A stretch of 64,000 bases of DNA from Allopseudospirillum japonicum (GTDB lineage Bacteria > Pseudomonadota > Gammaproteobacteria > Pseudomonadales > Halomonadaceae): assembly GCF_900108915.1 (NCBI RefSeq), contig NZ_FNYH01000006.1, forward strand, positions 62,001 to 126,000. The letters run 5' to 3'. The stretch's first letter is position 1. The number at the start of each line of letters is the position of its first letter. Under the pieces are notes generated by a model. That model was not told where the DNA came from. It saw nothing but the letters and a program-made list of their open reading frames with translations, and made no database searches. Position numbers and translations under genes: made by a program. Positions 1-9,672 of the stretch are shown one piece after another.

Positions 1-96
1 GTGCTTGATCACCTTGAGCTGCATCCGCTGTGGCGACGCTCGTTGGTTGAACATGAGTTTGCACACGTTTTAGTGCCATCACTTGACCTCGATTAA
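1..96 (+). CDS. C-terminal end of an unidentified protein (partial)
   Basis: The first 31 codons of the window are open on the plus strand and end in TAA at 94-96, so the 3' end of a gene entering from the left is likely. The peptide (ending LVPSLDLD) matches no family that I recognise. It meets cheB tail to tail with a 3-base overlap, a common arrangement for convergent genes. The stretch is short and could be open by chance. Confidence 0.4.
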   Translation: MLDHLELHPLWRRSLVEHEFAHVLVPSLDLD

Positions 97-1226
97 CAGC
101 TTGCCCATTGAATCAATTGTTGGGCGATTTCATGGTTAGGAAGAATACAGGTGGCGCCTTGTTGTTCGATTAGGGCGCGTGGCATGCCAAAAACAACCGC
201 AGTTTCTTCGCTTTCGGCCAAGGTGCGCGCCCCTTGCATTTTGGCCTGTGCCATTTCTTTGGCACCATCATGTCCCATACCGGTTAATTGCACACAAATT
301 AAATCTTGAGGGCGATAAACTGCTAATGCAGAAGCAACCATCAAAGATACGCTAGGATGCCAGAGGTATTCACTATGTGAAGGTACGCTTAATAAACGAA
401 TTTGTGTGCCTCGTTTGCTAATACGTAAATCCGCATCACCGCGAGCAATGTACACATGACCTGCTTCCGGCGCACAAGGGCTAGAAACTTCCTGTACAGG
501 TAAAAGACACGAACGATTTAGGCGATCTGCAAAAACTTGGGTAAAGCGTGCGGGCATATGTTGCGCAACCACAATTGGGTAAGGAAAGTTCGCAGGTAGA
601 CCTTGCAAAATCGCTTCTAAAGTCCCAGGCCCCCCCGTAGAAACACCAATGAGCACAAGTTTTTTATCTTGGTTGAATGCACGTCTTTGTGTTCGTGCAC
701 TGGCTTGAGTTTGCGCCTTAGCCTGGCCTTGCTCCTTGGTAAATATGCGAGAGGGAGTCGTTTTTTCTAGTGGCTGGCTGCGGGTTTGTTGTAAACGTAA
801 ACGCGAACGCAATTGTTTAGCTGTTTTGGGTTTTTGTTGTAAAGCAGCGTGAATTTTTTGTAAAAGTTCTGGAAAAATGCGTTCTAGGTTTTGTGACATG
901 GTGCCATCAGGTTTGCTGACATAATCAAAAGCACCAAGCTCCAAAGCTTCAAAGGTGGCTAAAGCGCCTTTTTCTGTTAAAGAAGATAGCATAATCACAG
1001 GACAAGGATGATGCGCCATAATGTGGCTTAAACAAGTCAAACCATCCATATTCGGCATATTAATATCTAAAGTAATCACATCAGGGGGATGAGTTTTTAT
1101 TTTTTCTAGGGCATCGATACCATCACGCGCACTGATCAGCTCAAAGTCACCGGTTTGAGTAAAAAAATTTCTGAGTTGCTTACGCATCAAAGCGGAATCG
1201 TCCACGATTAATAAGCGAATGCTCAT
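93..1226 (-). CDS. cheB: CheB: chemotaxis response regulator / protein-glutamate methylesterase
   Basis: Removes methyl groups from (and deamidates) methyl-accepting chemotaxis proteins in the cytoplasm, giving adaptation. The N-terminal receiver domain (about residues 1-125) has the acidic pair IVDDSALMR, the phospho-acceptor in TLDINMPNMDG and the SSLTEKG switch region. A basic, Gln/Thr-rich linker (about 130-190) follows. The C-terminal methylesterase domain carries the catalytic triad regions: Ser in GVSTGGPG (about 196-203), His in QHMPARF (about 222) and Asp in GMGHDG (about 315). The length of 377 aa is slightly above the usual 350 because of the linker. It is the last gene of a minus-strand operon behind the MCP and the triple-CheW gene, so its substrate is probably that MCP. 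A CheA kinase and CheR are not in the window and may lie elsewhere. Confidence 0.96.
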   Translation of the reverse strand: MSIRLLIVDDSALMRKQLRNFFTQTGDFELISARDGIDALEKIKTHPPDVITLDINMPNMDGLTCLSHIMAHHPCPVIMLSSLTEKGALATFEALELGAFDYVSKPDGTMSQNLERIFPELLQKIHAALQQKPKTAKQLRSRLRLQQTRSQPLEKTTPSRIFTKEQGQAKAQTQASARTQRRAFNQDKKLVLIGVSTGGPGTLEAILQGLPANFPYPIVVAQHMPARFTQVFADRLNRSCLLPVQEVSSPCAPEAGHVYIARGDADLRISKRGTQIRLLSVPSHSEYLWHPSVSLMVASALAVYRPQDLICVQLTGMGHDGAKEMAQAKMQGARTLAESEETAVVFGMPRALIEQQGATCILPNHEIAQQLIQWASC

Positions 1227-1265
1227 CCTATATGCTTCCTACTTGATTAGCTTATGAACTGGCTT

Positions 1266-1292
1266 GCAACAGCCCAGAGGCTAGGCTGTTGC
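1266..1292 (-). other. Intercistronic hairpin between cheW-like gene and cheB
   Basis: A perfect 9-bp inverted repeat (GCAACAGCC / GGCTGTTGC, loop of 9) lies in the 75-bp gap between the CheW-type gene and cheB. No T-run follows on the minus strand, so it is not a standard terminator. It may protect the upstream mRNA end or lower cheB expression relative to the upstream genes. Confidence 0.5.
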
Positions 1293-1301
1293 TTACTAAA
1301 A

Positions 1302-2885
1302 TTAAGAGGTTTTCGCACTGGCAGCTGCCAATGCTTGTTCTTCGTTACTCATGAGTTCATAAGGATCTATGAGTTGGATCAGGGTTTTTTGCTCAGGTAA
1401 ACGGACCACTTGACCTAAAAGTCGTTCTTGTTCGCTGGATAAATGCGGTGCTTGTTCAATGCGGCTACGCTGAATCCGCATGACGGCATTGACTTCATCA
1501 ACCACAAAACCGGTAAGCAAGTTATTGATATTAAGTACAATAATGCGTTGGCGCTCGCTAGGTTGGGCGCGTGCCATTCCAAAGCGATTGCGCATATCTA
1601 ACACAGGTAAAACGGTACCGCGTAAATTGATCATGCCGTCGATAAACTCAGGGCATTTAGGGACACGATAAAGTTGTTCAGGTAAGCGGGTGATCTCTTG
1701 AACTTGATCGATGGATAATCCATACAGCTGCGTATTGAGCACAAACACCACAAGTTGGCATTCATCCGTGAGATATTCGCTGTCACTTTCTAAAGTTTGT
1801 GGATCATCCATTGTCTGGCTCTCATTGAAAGCAGCAGGTGCCGTGTCTTCTAATAAGGCCTGCATATTGTTAAATAAGGGGGCAATATGTAATAAGGTAA
1901 TTAAACGCTCGCCTGCATCTAAACGACACAAGGCTTCGATTTCCTCATTATTCCCTTGATGGTGGAGCACTGCCGGCATAGGCTCTAACTGTTCTTCGTG
2001 AATCCGTACCACCTCACGCACTTGATCGACCATTAATGCTAAGCGTGCGCTGCCATGACGCAGTACAACGAGCATTTGCTCTTCCAAGGTACAAGGGTCT
2101 GGCATTGCAAATAAGCGGCGCATTGAAAATAGCGGAAAGGTATTCTCACGCAAGGTGATCAAGCCCATCACATGGTGCGCTGTATTGGGGAGTAAATTAA
2201 TCTTCCGTGGTGGTCGGATAATTTCTTGAACATCGGTAAGACGAAACGCGAATTCTTGCGCATCAATCATAAAACTGACTAGTTGGGTGAGCTCCTCGTC
2301 TTCTTGCTCTTCGCGTATTTCTTGCAGACTAAAATGATTGTTAGCATCCAAAGACGTGGTTTTTAGCATATGGCTGAATTCTCTTTGAATTAGAGATTCA
2401 ATATCCAATAGCTGAATGACATGGCCGCCATGCTCACGATAGACACCAGATAATACCGCTTCATGCTGTAAAGAGGCAAAATCTTGGGTACTTTGAATTT
2501 GATGCGCAGCAAGGTCAGTCACGCGTTCGACACGATCGACCACAATTCCGAGTGCATGACCGACTTCAATTAAGAGAACACGGCTTGCATCAGTAAGTTG
2601 GCGTTTTCCCAACCCTAAAATATCGCCCAGATCCAAAATAGGGACGACCGTGCCACGAAAACTAGCCAAACCTAGCAAGCTAGGGTGCGTTAAGGGCACT
2701 TGGACTGGTTCTGGAAAACGTACAATCTCCAAAACGCGGCTCATAGGAATCGCGAAAGACTCTTGCATTAACGCAAAAGTGACATATTGATGACTTTGTT
2801 CATCTGCACCGGCTTCTAAGTCAGGGCTGGAATCTTCAGAAACTGGCTCAGCTTGCGCTGTGGATGCATACGGGGTCGTGTGCAT
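1302..2885 (-). CDS. Chemotaxis coupling protein with three CheW domains
   Basis: CheW domains are SH3-like folds that link receptors to the CheA kinase. Three copies can be seen: about residues 32-175 (starting QYVTFALMQESFAIP), 203-345 (starting LVSFMIDAQEFAF) and 377-515 (starting CQLVVFVLNTQLYGL). Each has the typical sequence of strand, V-x-EI-R, G-hydrophobic-hydrophobic-x-LR and D. Copies 1 and 3 keep the RGTVVPILD / RGTVLPVLD core. Copy 2 has RENTFPLFSM instead, so it is the most diverged. An ordinary CheW is about 160 aa, so this 527-aa protein is a triple-headed scaffold. Acidic linkers separate the domains. The gene sits 18 bp behind the MCP gene and 75 bp ahead of cheB. Such a protein could build or regulate kinase arrays; that role is inferred. 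Confidence 0.9.
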   Translation of the reverse strand: MHTTPYASTAQAEPVSEDSSPDLEAGADEQSHQYVTFALMQESFAIPMSRVLEIVRFPEPVQVPLTHPSLLGLASFRGTVVPILDLGDILGLGKRQLTDASRVLLIEVGHALGIVVDRVERVTDLAAHQIQSTQDFASLQHEAVLSGVYREHGGHVIQLLDIESLIQREFSHMLKTTSLDANNHFSLQEIREEQEDEELTQLVSFMIDAQEFAFRLTDVQEIIRPPRKINLLPNTAHHVMGLITLRENTFPLFSMRRLFAMPDPCTLEEQMLVVLRHGSARLALMVDQVREVVRIHEEQLEPMPAVLHHQGNNEEIEALCRLDAGERLITLLHIAPLFNNMQALLEDTAPAAFNESQTMDDPQTLESDSEYLTDECQLVVFVLNTQLYGLSIDQVQEITRLPEQLYRVPKCPEFIDGMINLRGTVLPVLDMRNRFGMARAQPSERQRIIVLNINNLLTGFVVDEVNAVMRIQRSRIEQAPHLSSEQERLLGQVVRLPEQKTLIQLIDPYELMSNEEQALAAASAKTS

Positions 2886-2903
2886 AAATTCCCCCTTTTA
2901 ATC

Positions 2904-4823
2904 CTAGTTACTTTGGATTTCATCAGCGATAGAAGCGATTTCTTCGATAGCAGCTGCTAACTCTTCAGCACCTTGAGATTGTTGCGTGGCAGCAACCGAA
3001 GCTTGACGTACGTTGGCGGCGGCTTCTTCTGTCGCAGCAGAAATTTGCTCCATCCCTTTTTTGGCCTGGGTAATTGCGGTAGCTATTTCTACCGAAGCGG
3101 CTTGAGTATATTCATTACTTTTTAACAAATCTTTTTGCGCGTTTTCGATACTATCAATATCCAGCATGGCTGTTTCAGCGCGTGTGACTTCTTGTTGGGC
3201 ACGTTTGAGAGCTTCTTCTAAATCACGCTCTACCATATTGGCCTGATCTTGAATGTTACGTACTAATTCTTGGACTTGTTCGACATTGCTGGCAGCATCA
3301 TCAGCAAGGTTTTGAATATCCCCAGAGACCACTGCAAAGCCTTTGCCATATTCCCCTGCGCGTGCTGCCTCGACGGCGCCATTAACTGCTAACATACTGG
3401 TTTTAATTGCAATATTAGCAATTGAATTGGTGATTTTATCAATTTGGCGATTGAGTTTTTGAATAGAAAGAATATCTTGCAGGTTGCTTTCAGCCACGCT
3501 GAGATTCTCGCGAATGCCATCAAGCATACTTTTTACACGATCACGGTTATTGCTGATGCGCTCGGAAATGGCTTGCACACGTTTGAGTGTATCTAAGGTG
3601 CGTTCATCAATATCTTTCGTATTGCTTTCAATACGATTAATCGCACCGAGTGCTTGCTCAGTGGCAGAGGCACTTTGCTCTGATCCGCTGAGCACTTCAT
3701 TCAAGGCAGAATCAATTTCCTGTGCGCCACGATTTAATTCTTCTACAGAGGCAGCTAATTCTTCTGCCGCAGAGGCAACGCCTTCCGCACTTTTTGCAAT
3801 ATCTGTGCTATTGCGCAACTCGTCGGAAATATCTTCTAACTCGTTAGTAGCGGCTTCTGCACCTGAGAGGGCTTGCCCTTGTTCATCCAGTGTTTTTACC
3901 ACTTGCTCGGCCGCCGCTGCTTGTTGTTCAGCTGCGGCTGCAATGGCTTCTGAACCTTGTTGCAAATCTGTGATGGCAAGTTCAGAGTTTTTAATAATTT
4001 CATCAATTTGTTGCGCCGCTTGGGTCACATGCAGCATATCCGCGAGGATGCTTTTAAATTGGCTGCTGACATCTTCACCCATAGCGGCTTGTTCTAGAGC
4101 AAGATCAGCAGATTGTTTAACCGCTTGGCCTGCAGTTGCCGTTTTTTGCTGAATCTCATTGACTAACTCTGTGATATCGGTCGCATTTTTTTCGGAGGCT
4201 TCTGCCAAAGTACGCACGGTATCTGCAACAACAGCAAAGCCTTTACCGTGACGCCCTGCTCGCCCTGCTTCAATCGCAGCATTTAACGCTAATAAGTTGG
4301 TTTGATCTGCAATACGCATCACTTGGCGGGCAGCATCATTAATGGCATTGGCTTGTTGTTCCAAAGTGCTCATTAAACGTGCAGAACATTGTTGGCGTTC
4401 TGCGGTGCTGTTGAGATTTTCAACAAGGCCACCAATTTTTAGGCTAGCCGACTCAGCATCTTTAGAGACATTTTGTGCTCGTTCGCGTGAGATTCTCGCA
4501 TTGTCTGTTTGCGTGGCCATCTGAGTCGCAATGCTGCGCACCGCTTCTAAACTTTCGTGGCTGGCGGAGGCAGATTCTTCTGCACCTGTGGCGATTTCTT
4601 GTACCGCAAGGCTGAGTTGGTCTCGTGCGCGTGCCGCTTGCGTAATCCCTGCAGCGAGTTGTTGGGAGGCACTGGCAACGCGTTCTGCTGCTTGTTGCTG
4701 TTTAGCAAGGGTGCGTGCGTGGCGGCGTTTTTGCTCGGCTAAACGTCGTGCAGCTAAATCTTGTGGATTATCAGCTTGATTGGCTTTGCTAGGCGTTTGC
4801 GAAGGGTTTTTTTTCAGTGCCAT
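2904..4823 (-). CDS. Soluble methyl-accepting chemotaxis protein with two signalling tips
   Basis: A cytoplasmic receptor: I see no transmembrane segment and no separate sensor domain, and the N-terminus is a basic, Gln-rich 45 residues. The rest is long heptad-repeat coiled coil rich in Ala, Glu and Gln. Two hairpin-tip sequences are present. The first is canonical (about 171-212, with [19 protein letters not shown] and [16 protein letters not shown]). The second is diverged (about 464-505, with [19 protein letters not shown] and [16 protein letters not shown]). Usual MCPs have one tip, so this 639-aa protein looks like a fused or duplicated pair of signalling domains. It is the first gene of the operon with the triple-CheW protein and cheB, which suggests that they form one signalling complex. 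The ligand is unknown. Confidence 0.92.
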   Translation of the reverse strand: MALKKNPSQTPSKANQADNPQDLAARRLAEQKRRHARTLAKQQQAAERVASASQQLAAGITQAARARDQLSLAVQEIATGAEESASASHESLEAVRSIATQMATQTDNARISRERAQNVSKDAESASLKIGGLVENLNSTAERQQCSARLMSTLEQQANAINDAARQVMRIADQTNLLALNAAIEAGRAGRHGKGFAVVADTVRTLAEASEKNATDITELVNEIQQKTATAGQAVKQSADLALEQAAMGEDVSSQFKSILADMLHVTQAAQQIDEIIKNSELAITDLQQGSEAIAAAAEQQAAAAEQVVKTLDEQGQALSGAEAATNELEDISDELRNSTDIAKSAEGVASAAEELAASVEELNRGAQEIDSALNEVLSGSEQSASATEQALGAINRIESNTKDIDERTLDTLKRVQAISERISNNRDRVKSMLDGIRENLSVAESNLQDILSIQKLNRQIDKITNSIANIAIKTSMLAVNGAVEAARAGEYGKGFAVVSGDIQNLADDAASNVEQVQELVRNIQDQANMVERDLEEALKRAQQEVTRAETAMLDIDSIENAQKDLLKSNEYTQAASVEIATAITQAKKGMEQISAATEEAAANVRQASVAATQQSQGAEELAAAIEEIASIADEIQSN

Positions 4824-5094
4824 AGGAAAAATCTCTCAGCAGGTAAAAGAAGGAGCATCAAGTCAGCAGAAAAATCGCAGGATGAGCTATTGAGTCAAAA
4901 ATAGGTAACAGAGTTTATCTATTAATCTGACTTTCAAATGAATCTATGTCAAGAAAAGTAGCATTTTATCTAGGGTAGACCTATCCAAAAGCATTGAGAG
5001 TAAAAAAGTAAAGAAACGTAAAATTTACCTGAATCTTTTGCAAGCTCTTTTAGTATAGGCGTGTTGATAAATCTTGATTAATAAGGACTTGAAT

Positions 5095-6267
5095 ATGCAT
5101 CAAGCGACAGGTCAGCGCAGAAAAAGGTATTGGTTACCTTGGTTAGTACTGAGTGTGTTTGTCAGTATAAGTTATTTTTTGTTACAAAATCCACCTAAAA
5201 TCACTCGTCAAAGCCAAGCAAAGATACCTGCTGTTAGTGTGCAGGTGCAAGCACTCCAGCCGCAAGATTATCAAGTGGCCTTAAGTTGGCCTGCACAAGT
5301 ACAAGCCGCGCAACAAACGCGTTTAAAAGCCCAAGTGGGTGGACGTATTGTGGCAGTGAGTGAGAACTGGCATTCAGGTGCGCAAGTGGAGGCTGGTGAG
5401 GTATTACTGCATTTGGAAACCAGTGAATATGCATTGGCTTTGGCACAGGCGCAGGCGGCTTGGGCACGTGCACGCCAAACACTGGATGAGCTGAAAGCAC
5501 AAAGTGAGGATGCGCAGGCCGGTTGGGAGAATTTAGGCCGTTCTGGAATTGCTCCCAAACGTATCCGTTTACAACTGCAAATAGAAACTGCACAAGCTGA
5601 ATTGGTGGCGGCAAAAGCCGCGGTTGAGGTGGCACAACTCAACCTAGAACGTACACAAATTCGTGCGCCTTATGCAGGGCGCTTGTATGAGGTCACTGTT
5701 GATTTAGCCGATACCTTAAGCACGCAGGAGGTACTTGCCAGCTTGTACCGTACCGACAAGATGCGTGTGCATTTTAATTTGCGTTTGCAAGAGGAAACTT
5801 GGCTGCCAGAAGCAGGTACTGTCTGGCAAGTTCGAGATCCCGATACCCAACACACTTGGTCAGCGCATTTGCAGTATATTGAGCCACAAATTGAGCCAAA
5901 TACCCAAACCTTGCAAGCGGTCTTGATCCTCACGCAAGCGGCTAATCCGCAAGTACCTTTACCTCGCTTACAGCAGCAGGTGCAAGTGCAAGTCGCCAGC
6001 CGCCCTTTACAGCAAGTCTGGGTGGTCCCTAGTGCTTATCTACATGAGGACACTTTTATTTATTTGGTGCGTGAACAAGTACTGATCAAACACCCTATCC
6101 AAGTGCTGTGGAAAGGACCACAAGAAGCCGTGATTGCAGATCTTGCGACTTATCAAACCCAGCTTACTCCGGGGGATTTGATGGTTGTTAGTCCTTTAGG
6201 GCAGGTGACGACAGGGATGCCGGTGCAGCTTGCTACAACAGATGTTGAAAGAGGAAATCAACCATGA
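5095..6267 (+). CDS. RND efflux periplasmic adaptor (membrane fusion protein)
   Basis: HlyD/AcrA-type adaptor that bridges an inner-membrane RND pump and an outer-membrane channel. One N-terminal membrane anchor is seen (about residues 11-31, ending SISYFLLQ). A lipoyl half-motif follows (AQVGGRIVAVSENWHSGAQV), then a coiled-coil hairpin rich in Ala/Gln (about 105-185) and the return lipoyl half and beta-barrel (TQIRAPYAGRLYEVTVDLAD). I chose the ATG at 5095, which has AAGGA 8 bases upstream, over an earlier TTG at 5074. The stop overlaps the start of the RND pump gene by 4 bases, so the two are translationally coupled. No outer-membrane factor gene is adjacent, so a shared TolC-like channel is probable. 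The substrate cannot be told from sequence. Confidence 0.9.
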   Translation: MHQATGQRRKRYWLPWLVLSVFVSISYFLLQNPPKITRQSQAKIPAVSVQVQALQPQDYQVALSWPAQVQAAQQTRLKAQVGGRIVAVSENWHSGAQVEAGEVLLHLETSEYALALAQAQAAWARARQTLDELKAQSEDAQAGWENLGRSGIAPKRIRLQLQIETAQAELVAAKAAVEVAQLNLERTQIRAPYAGRLYEVTVDLADTLSTQEVLASLYRTDKMRVHFNLRLQEETWLPEAGTVWQVRDPDTQHTWSAHLQYIEPQIEPNTQTLQAVLILTQAANPQVPLPRLQQQVQVQVASRPLQQVWVVPSAYLHEDTFIYLVREQVLIKHPIQVLWKGPQEAVIADLATYQTQLTPGDLMVVSPLGQVTTGMPVQLATTDVERGNQP

Positions 6268-9200
6268 TTGCTTGGTTTGCACGTAACCATGTTGCCGCCA
6301 ATTTGCTGATGCTGACCTTGTTGGGTTTGGGCTTGGCTTCACTGACTTATCGTATTCCTTTAGAAGTCTTCCCGAGTTTTGCCGCAGAGACCATTAGTGT
6401 CCGGGTAAGCTTACGAGGTGCAACACCTGCTGATGCTGAGTTAAGCCTTGCTTTACCTATAGAACAAGCTTTGGCTGATTTGCAAGGGATTGAAGAGATC
6501 AGCAGCCGTTCGGTTGAAGGGAGCACGAGTATCACGTTACAGGTAGCAGATGGCTATGATCCACAAGAGGTGTTAGCCGAGGTGAAAGCGCGTGTCGATG
6601 CCATCAATAGTTTGCCGACAGAAGCAGAACGCCCATTAACCAGTTTGGCCAGCCGCAAACGTGAAGTTATTAGTGTGGCCGTGTATGGCAATGTCTCTGA
6701 ACTAGAGTTGCGCCAATATGCGCAAGAAGTGAAAACCAGTTTGTTAGCAGAGCAGGGGATTACTCAAGTTGAGTTTGATGGCGCACCTGCTTATGAAGTG
6801 AATCTCTATATTGCACAAGATAAGCTGCGTCAATATGGATTGAGTTTACAAGAAGTACAAGAACAAATCCGCGCGTATGCGCAAGACTTTAGTGCTGGCA
6901 TGATACGAGGTGCGCAAGGTGATATCAGTATTCGTAGTCTAGGAATTGCTTATCATAAAGATGAATTTGCACGCTTACCTGTGGCTACTTTGGCAAATGG
7001 TTATGTGTTGACCTTGGGAGAATTAGCACAGATTGAGGATACATTTACAGAAGCAAAAAGCCGTAGCCGTTTTAATGGTTATCCCTCTGTGATGCTGGAT
7101 GTCTACCGAGTAGGAGACCAAAGTGCTTTGCAGGTGGCAGAAATCGTGCGTACTTATATCGACCAACAGCAAGCACACTTGCCACAAGGTATTTTTGTTG
7201 ATTATTGGGATGATGATTCTGAAATTGTGAAAGGGCGTTTAAGTATCTTGCTCACTAACGCCTTGCAAGGCGGTGTGTTGGTCTTGGTTTTGCTGACTTT
7301 GTTTTTGCGCCCAGCAATTGCTTTCTGGGTATTTATTGGGATCCCTGTGAGCTTTATGGGGGCATTTTTGTTGATGCCTTTCTTTGGTGTCACCTTAAAT
7401 ATTTTTTCTTTATTTGCATTTATTTTGGTCCTTGGCATTGTTGTCGATGATGCGATTGTCACAGGAGAAAATGTCTATACCCATTTACGTCATGCAGAAT
7501 CTGGTTTACAAGCAGCGATTTGTGGTACGCAAGAAGTGAGTGTGCCTGTCACCTTTGGTATTTTAACCACGGTGGCGGCTTTTTTACCTATGGCCTTTAT
7601 TGAAGGCGCACGGGGGGCTTTATTTGCCCAGATCCCTGTAATTGTCATCCCTGTACTCTTGTTTTCCTTAATTGAATCCAAACTTGTTTTACCTGCACAT
7701 TTAAAAAATATTCGTCTTAATCGGGTGCAACATCCTTCAGCTTGGGTGCGTTGGCAACAAGCATTTGCCTCTGGATTTGAACACTGGATTTTGCGCATTT
7801 ATCAGCCGCTACTAAAGCAAGCACTCATCTATCGAGGAACCACGCTCGCACTTTTTGTTGGGGTTTTGATCTTGATGCTGGCGCTAGTCATGAGTGGCTG
7901 GACGCGCTTTACCTTTTTTCCACGGGTGCAAAGCGACACCGCACGTGCTTATCTTACCATGCCAGCAGGTACGGCTTTTGCGGTCACAGATGGACACTTG
8001 ATGAAAATGCTGGCGGCGGCGCGTACTTTACAAGAAAAATATCGTGATCCAGCAACAGGCCAAAGTCCGATTTTGAATATTCATGCAACCAGTAGTCAAG
8101 AAAGTGCAGGGATTCGTTTACAGTTGGAAAATGCGCAAACGCGCGATCCTGCCTTAAGTACCCGACGCTTAGTGAATGAATGGCGCGAACATATAGGTGC
8201 CATTCCGGGTGCTGAATCCCTCAATTTTCGTGCTGAGATAGGGCGAGTGCATGATCCCATTGATATTCAGTTAAGCAGCCAACGCGCACAGGACTTAGCA
8301 AAAGCGATTCCAGAAATCGAAGCCTATTTGCGCACCTATCCTTATCTTTTTGATATAGCTAATAACTTAGCTGCTGGTAAACAAGAATTGCACTTGCAAC
8401 TTAAACCACAAGCACATGCGTTAGGTATCACACGCGCTTATCTTCTCAATCAGATTCGTGCGGCTTATTTAGGATTAGAAGTATTGCGTTTGCAGCGTGG
8501 TCAAGATGAAGTGAAAGTCTATTTGCGTTTGCCTGTACAAGAGCGGCAAAGCTTGGCAGAATTTGCCCGTTTGCCGATTGTGACTCCAGAAGGCACGCGT
8601 GTGGATTTGCAAAGTGTTGCAAGTTGGCAATTTGCGCGCGCGCCAGCAGCGATTTATCGCTTGGATCAAGCACGTATTGTTAGTATTACTGCAGATGTAG
8701 ATAAACAAGAAGCTAATTTGACACGTTTGCAAACTGAATTAACCGATTATTTAGATCAATTAATTCAAGCCTATCCTGGGATGAAATATCAGCTCAAAGG
8801 AGAAACCCAAGAACAGCAAGAATCTTTTTCCTCGCTGGGTTGGGGATTAGCCTTTGTGTTTTTCGCTTTATATGCCTTATTGGCCATTCCTTTTGCCTCT
8901 TATAGTCAGCCGTTGATTGTGATGTCTGTGATTCCTTTCGGTATTATTGGCGCACTGGCGGGGCATTTGATTGTTGGTATGGATTTAACCATGATGAGCT
9001 TGCTGGGCATTTTGGCACTGATTGGCGTTGTGGTGAATGATAGTTTGGTTTTAGTGGATTTTACCAATAAAGAGAGTCAAGGCTTACGAGAAAGCCAACC
9101 GGCATACTCTGCTTGGCAGGCGAGTTATCAAAGTCTGTTGCGTGCGGGTGCTGCGCGATTTCGTCCGGTGTTTTTAACCTCCATGACGACCTTTATTGGA

Positions 9201-9371
9201 TTAATGCCTTTGTTATTTGAGAAATCGACGCAGGCACAGTTTTTAATTCCGATGGCAGTTTCTTTGGGCTTTGGTATCATTTTTGCGACCTTAATTACCT
9301 TAATTATGGTACCCGTGAATTATCTATTATTAGAAGATTTAGCCGCTTGGTGGCGTGGTGAGGCGAACTAG
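6264..9371 (+). CDS. RND family efflux pump, inner-membrane permease
   Basis: A proton-driven exporter of the AcrB/MdtB superfamily, 1035 aa, the standard length. The N-terminus MIAWFARNHVAANLLML is typical of the less-studied RND clade found with HlyD-type adaptors. The usual 12 helices with two large periplasmic loops are visible. The proton-relay aspartates of helix 4 appear in LGIVVDDAIVTGEN, and the matching part of the second half reads LALIGVVVNDSLVLVDF. It overlaps the adaptor gene (ATGA) and is followed after 15 bases by a strong terminator, so this is a two-gene operon. The substrate class (dyes, detergents, antibiotics, lipids) is open. Heavy-metal pumps of the CusA type differ in motifs, so I do not favour a metal role. 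Confidence 0.93.
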   Translation: MIAWFARNHVAANLLMLTLLGLGLASLTYRIPLEVFPSFAAETISVRVSLRGATPADAELSLALPIEQALADLQGIEEISSRSVEGSTSITLQVADGYDPQEVLAEVKARVDAINSLPTEAERPLTSLASRKREVISVAVYGNVSELELRQYAQEVKTSLLAEQGITQVEFDGAPAYEVNLYIAQDKLRQYGLSLQEVQEQIRAYAQDFSAGMIRGAQGDISIRSLGIAYHKDEFARLPVATLANGYVLTLGELAQIEDTFTEAKSRSRFNGYPSVMLDVYRVGDQSALQVAEIVRTYIDQQQAHLPQGIFVDYWDDDSEIVKGRLSILLTNALQGGVLVLVLLTLFLRPAIAFWVFIGIPVSFMGAFLLMPFFGVTLNIFSLFAFILVLGIVVDDAIVTGENVYTHLRHAESGLQAAICGTQEVSVPVTFGILTTVAAFLPMAFIEGARGALFAQIPVIVIPVLLFSLIESKLVLPAHLKNIRLNRVQHPSAWVRWQQAFASGFEHWILRIYQPLLKQALIYRGTTLALFVGVLILMLALVMSGWTRFTFFPRVQSDTARAYLTMPAGTAFAVTDGHLMKMLAAARTLQEKYRDPATGQSPILNIHATSSQESAGIRLQLENAQTRDPALSTRRLVNEWREHIGAIPGAESLNFRAEIGRVHDPIDIQLSSQRAQDLAKAIPEIEAYLRTYPYLFDIANNLAAGKQELHLQLKPQAHALGITRAYLLNQIRAAYLGLEVLRLQRGQDEVKVYLRLPVQERQSLAEFARLPIVTPEGTRVDLQSVASWQFARAPAAIYRLDQARIVSITADVDKQEANLTRLQTELTDYLDQLIQAYPGMKYQLKGETQEQQESFSSLGWGLAFVFFALYALLAIPFASYSQPLIVMSVIPFGIIGALAGHLIVGMDLTMMSLLGILALIGVVVNDSLVLVDFTNKESQGLRESQPAYSAWQASYQSLLRAGAARFRPVFLTSMTTFIGLMPLLFEKSTQAQFLIPMAVSLGFGIIFATLITLIMVPVNYLLLEDLAAWWRGEAN

Positions 9372-9385
9372 CTTATAGGAAAATG

Positions 9386-9412
9386 GGGAGGTGTGAACCT
9401 CCCTAATTTTTT
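9386..9412 (+). terminator. Rho-independent terminator after the RND operon
   Basis: Stem GGGAGGT / ACCTCCC (perfect, 7 bp) with a GTGA loop, followed by TTTTTT at 9407-9412. It ends the adaptor-pump operon and separates it from the Zorya-like operon. Confidence 0.88.
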
Positions 9413-9672
9413 CAATTAGAAGCGTTTATATTGTATGTTTTGATTGCATGGAATGATTATATTGTGTGTTTTTATTATATTCAAGGGGTGAGCTGTATCC
9501 TTGCTCAAGCTCTTAAGGTCCTGACAGGGCTCCTAATAAATATAATTAGGGTTATTAAAATAATATAAAAAGATAATCCAAAAAAATAAGATATTTAAAA
9601 TGGATGGAAGATGAGATGTGTTAATTAATCAGGATGGATTTTTAAGCTAAACTATTAAGTTATGGAGAATTC
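9413..9672 (+). promoter_or_regulatory. AT-rich leader region of the Zorya-like operon
   Basis: Together with the terminator this is about 300 bp without a gene. It is notably AT-rich (runs such as AAAAAAATAAGATATTTAAAA), as is common at the borders of horizontally gained defence genes. The promoter of the downstream operon must lie here. I see several TATAAT-like words but no pair I would single out. The ribosome binding site GGAG sits 7 bases before the ATG at 9673. I see no tRNA, integrase or direct repeat. Confidence 0.45.

Noticed and set aside
3484-4152. Long open frame (222 codons) antisense to the MCP gene
   Set aside because: It mirrors the repetitive Ala/Glu-rich coding strand, is rich in Ser and Cys, has no ribosome site and matches no family; it is a shadow of the receptor gene.
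5234-5642. Overlapping antisense open frames in the adaptor gene
   Set aside because: The sense frame encodes a clear HlyD-type coiled-coil hairpin; the antisense frames are by-products of its Ala/Gln codons.
5095-9371. Adaptor/pump pair as the exporter of the RTX serralysin
   Set aside because: The pump is an RND permease, not the ABC ATPase needed for type I secretion, and the genes are 12 kb apart.
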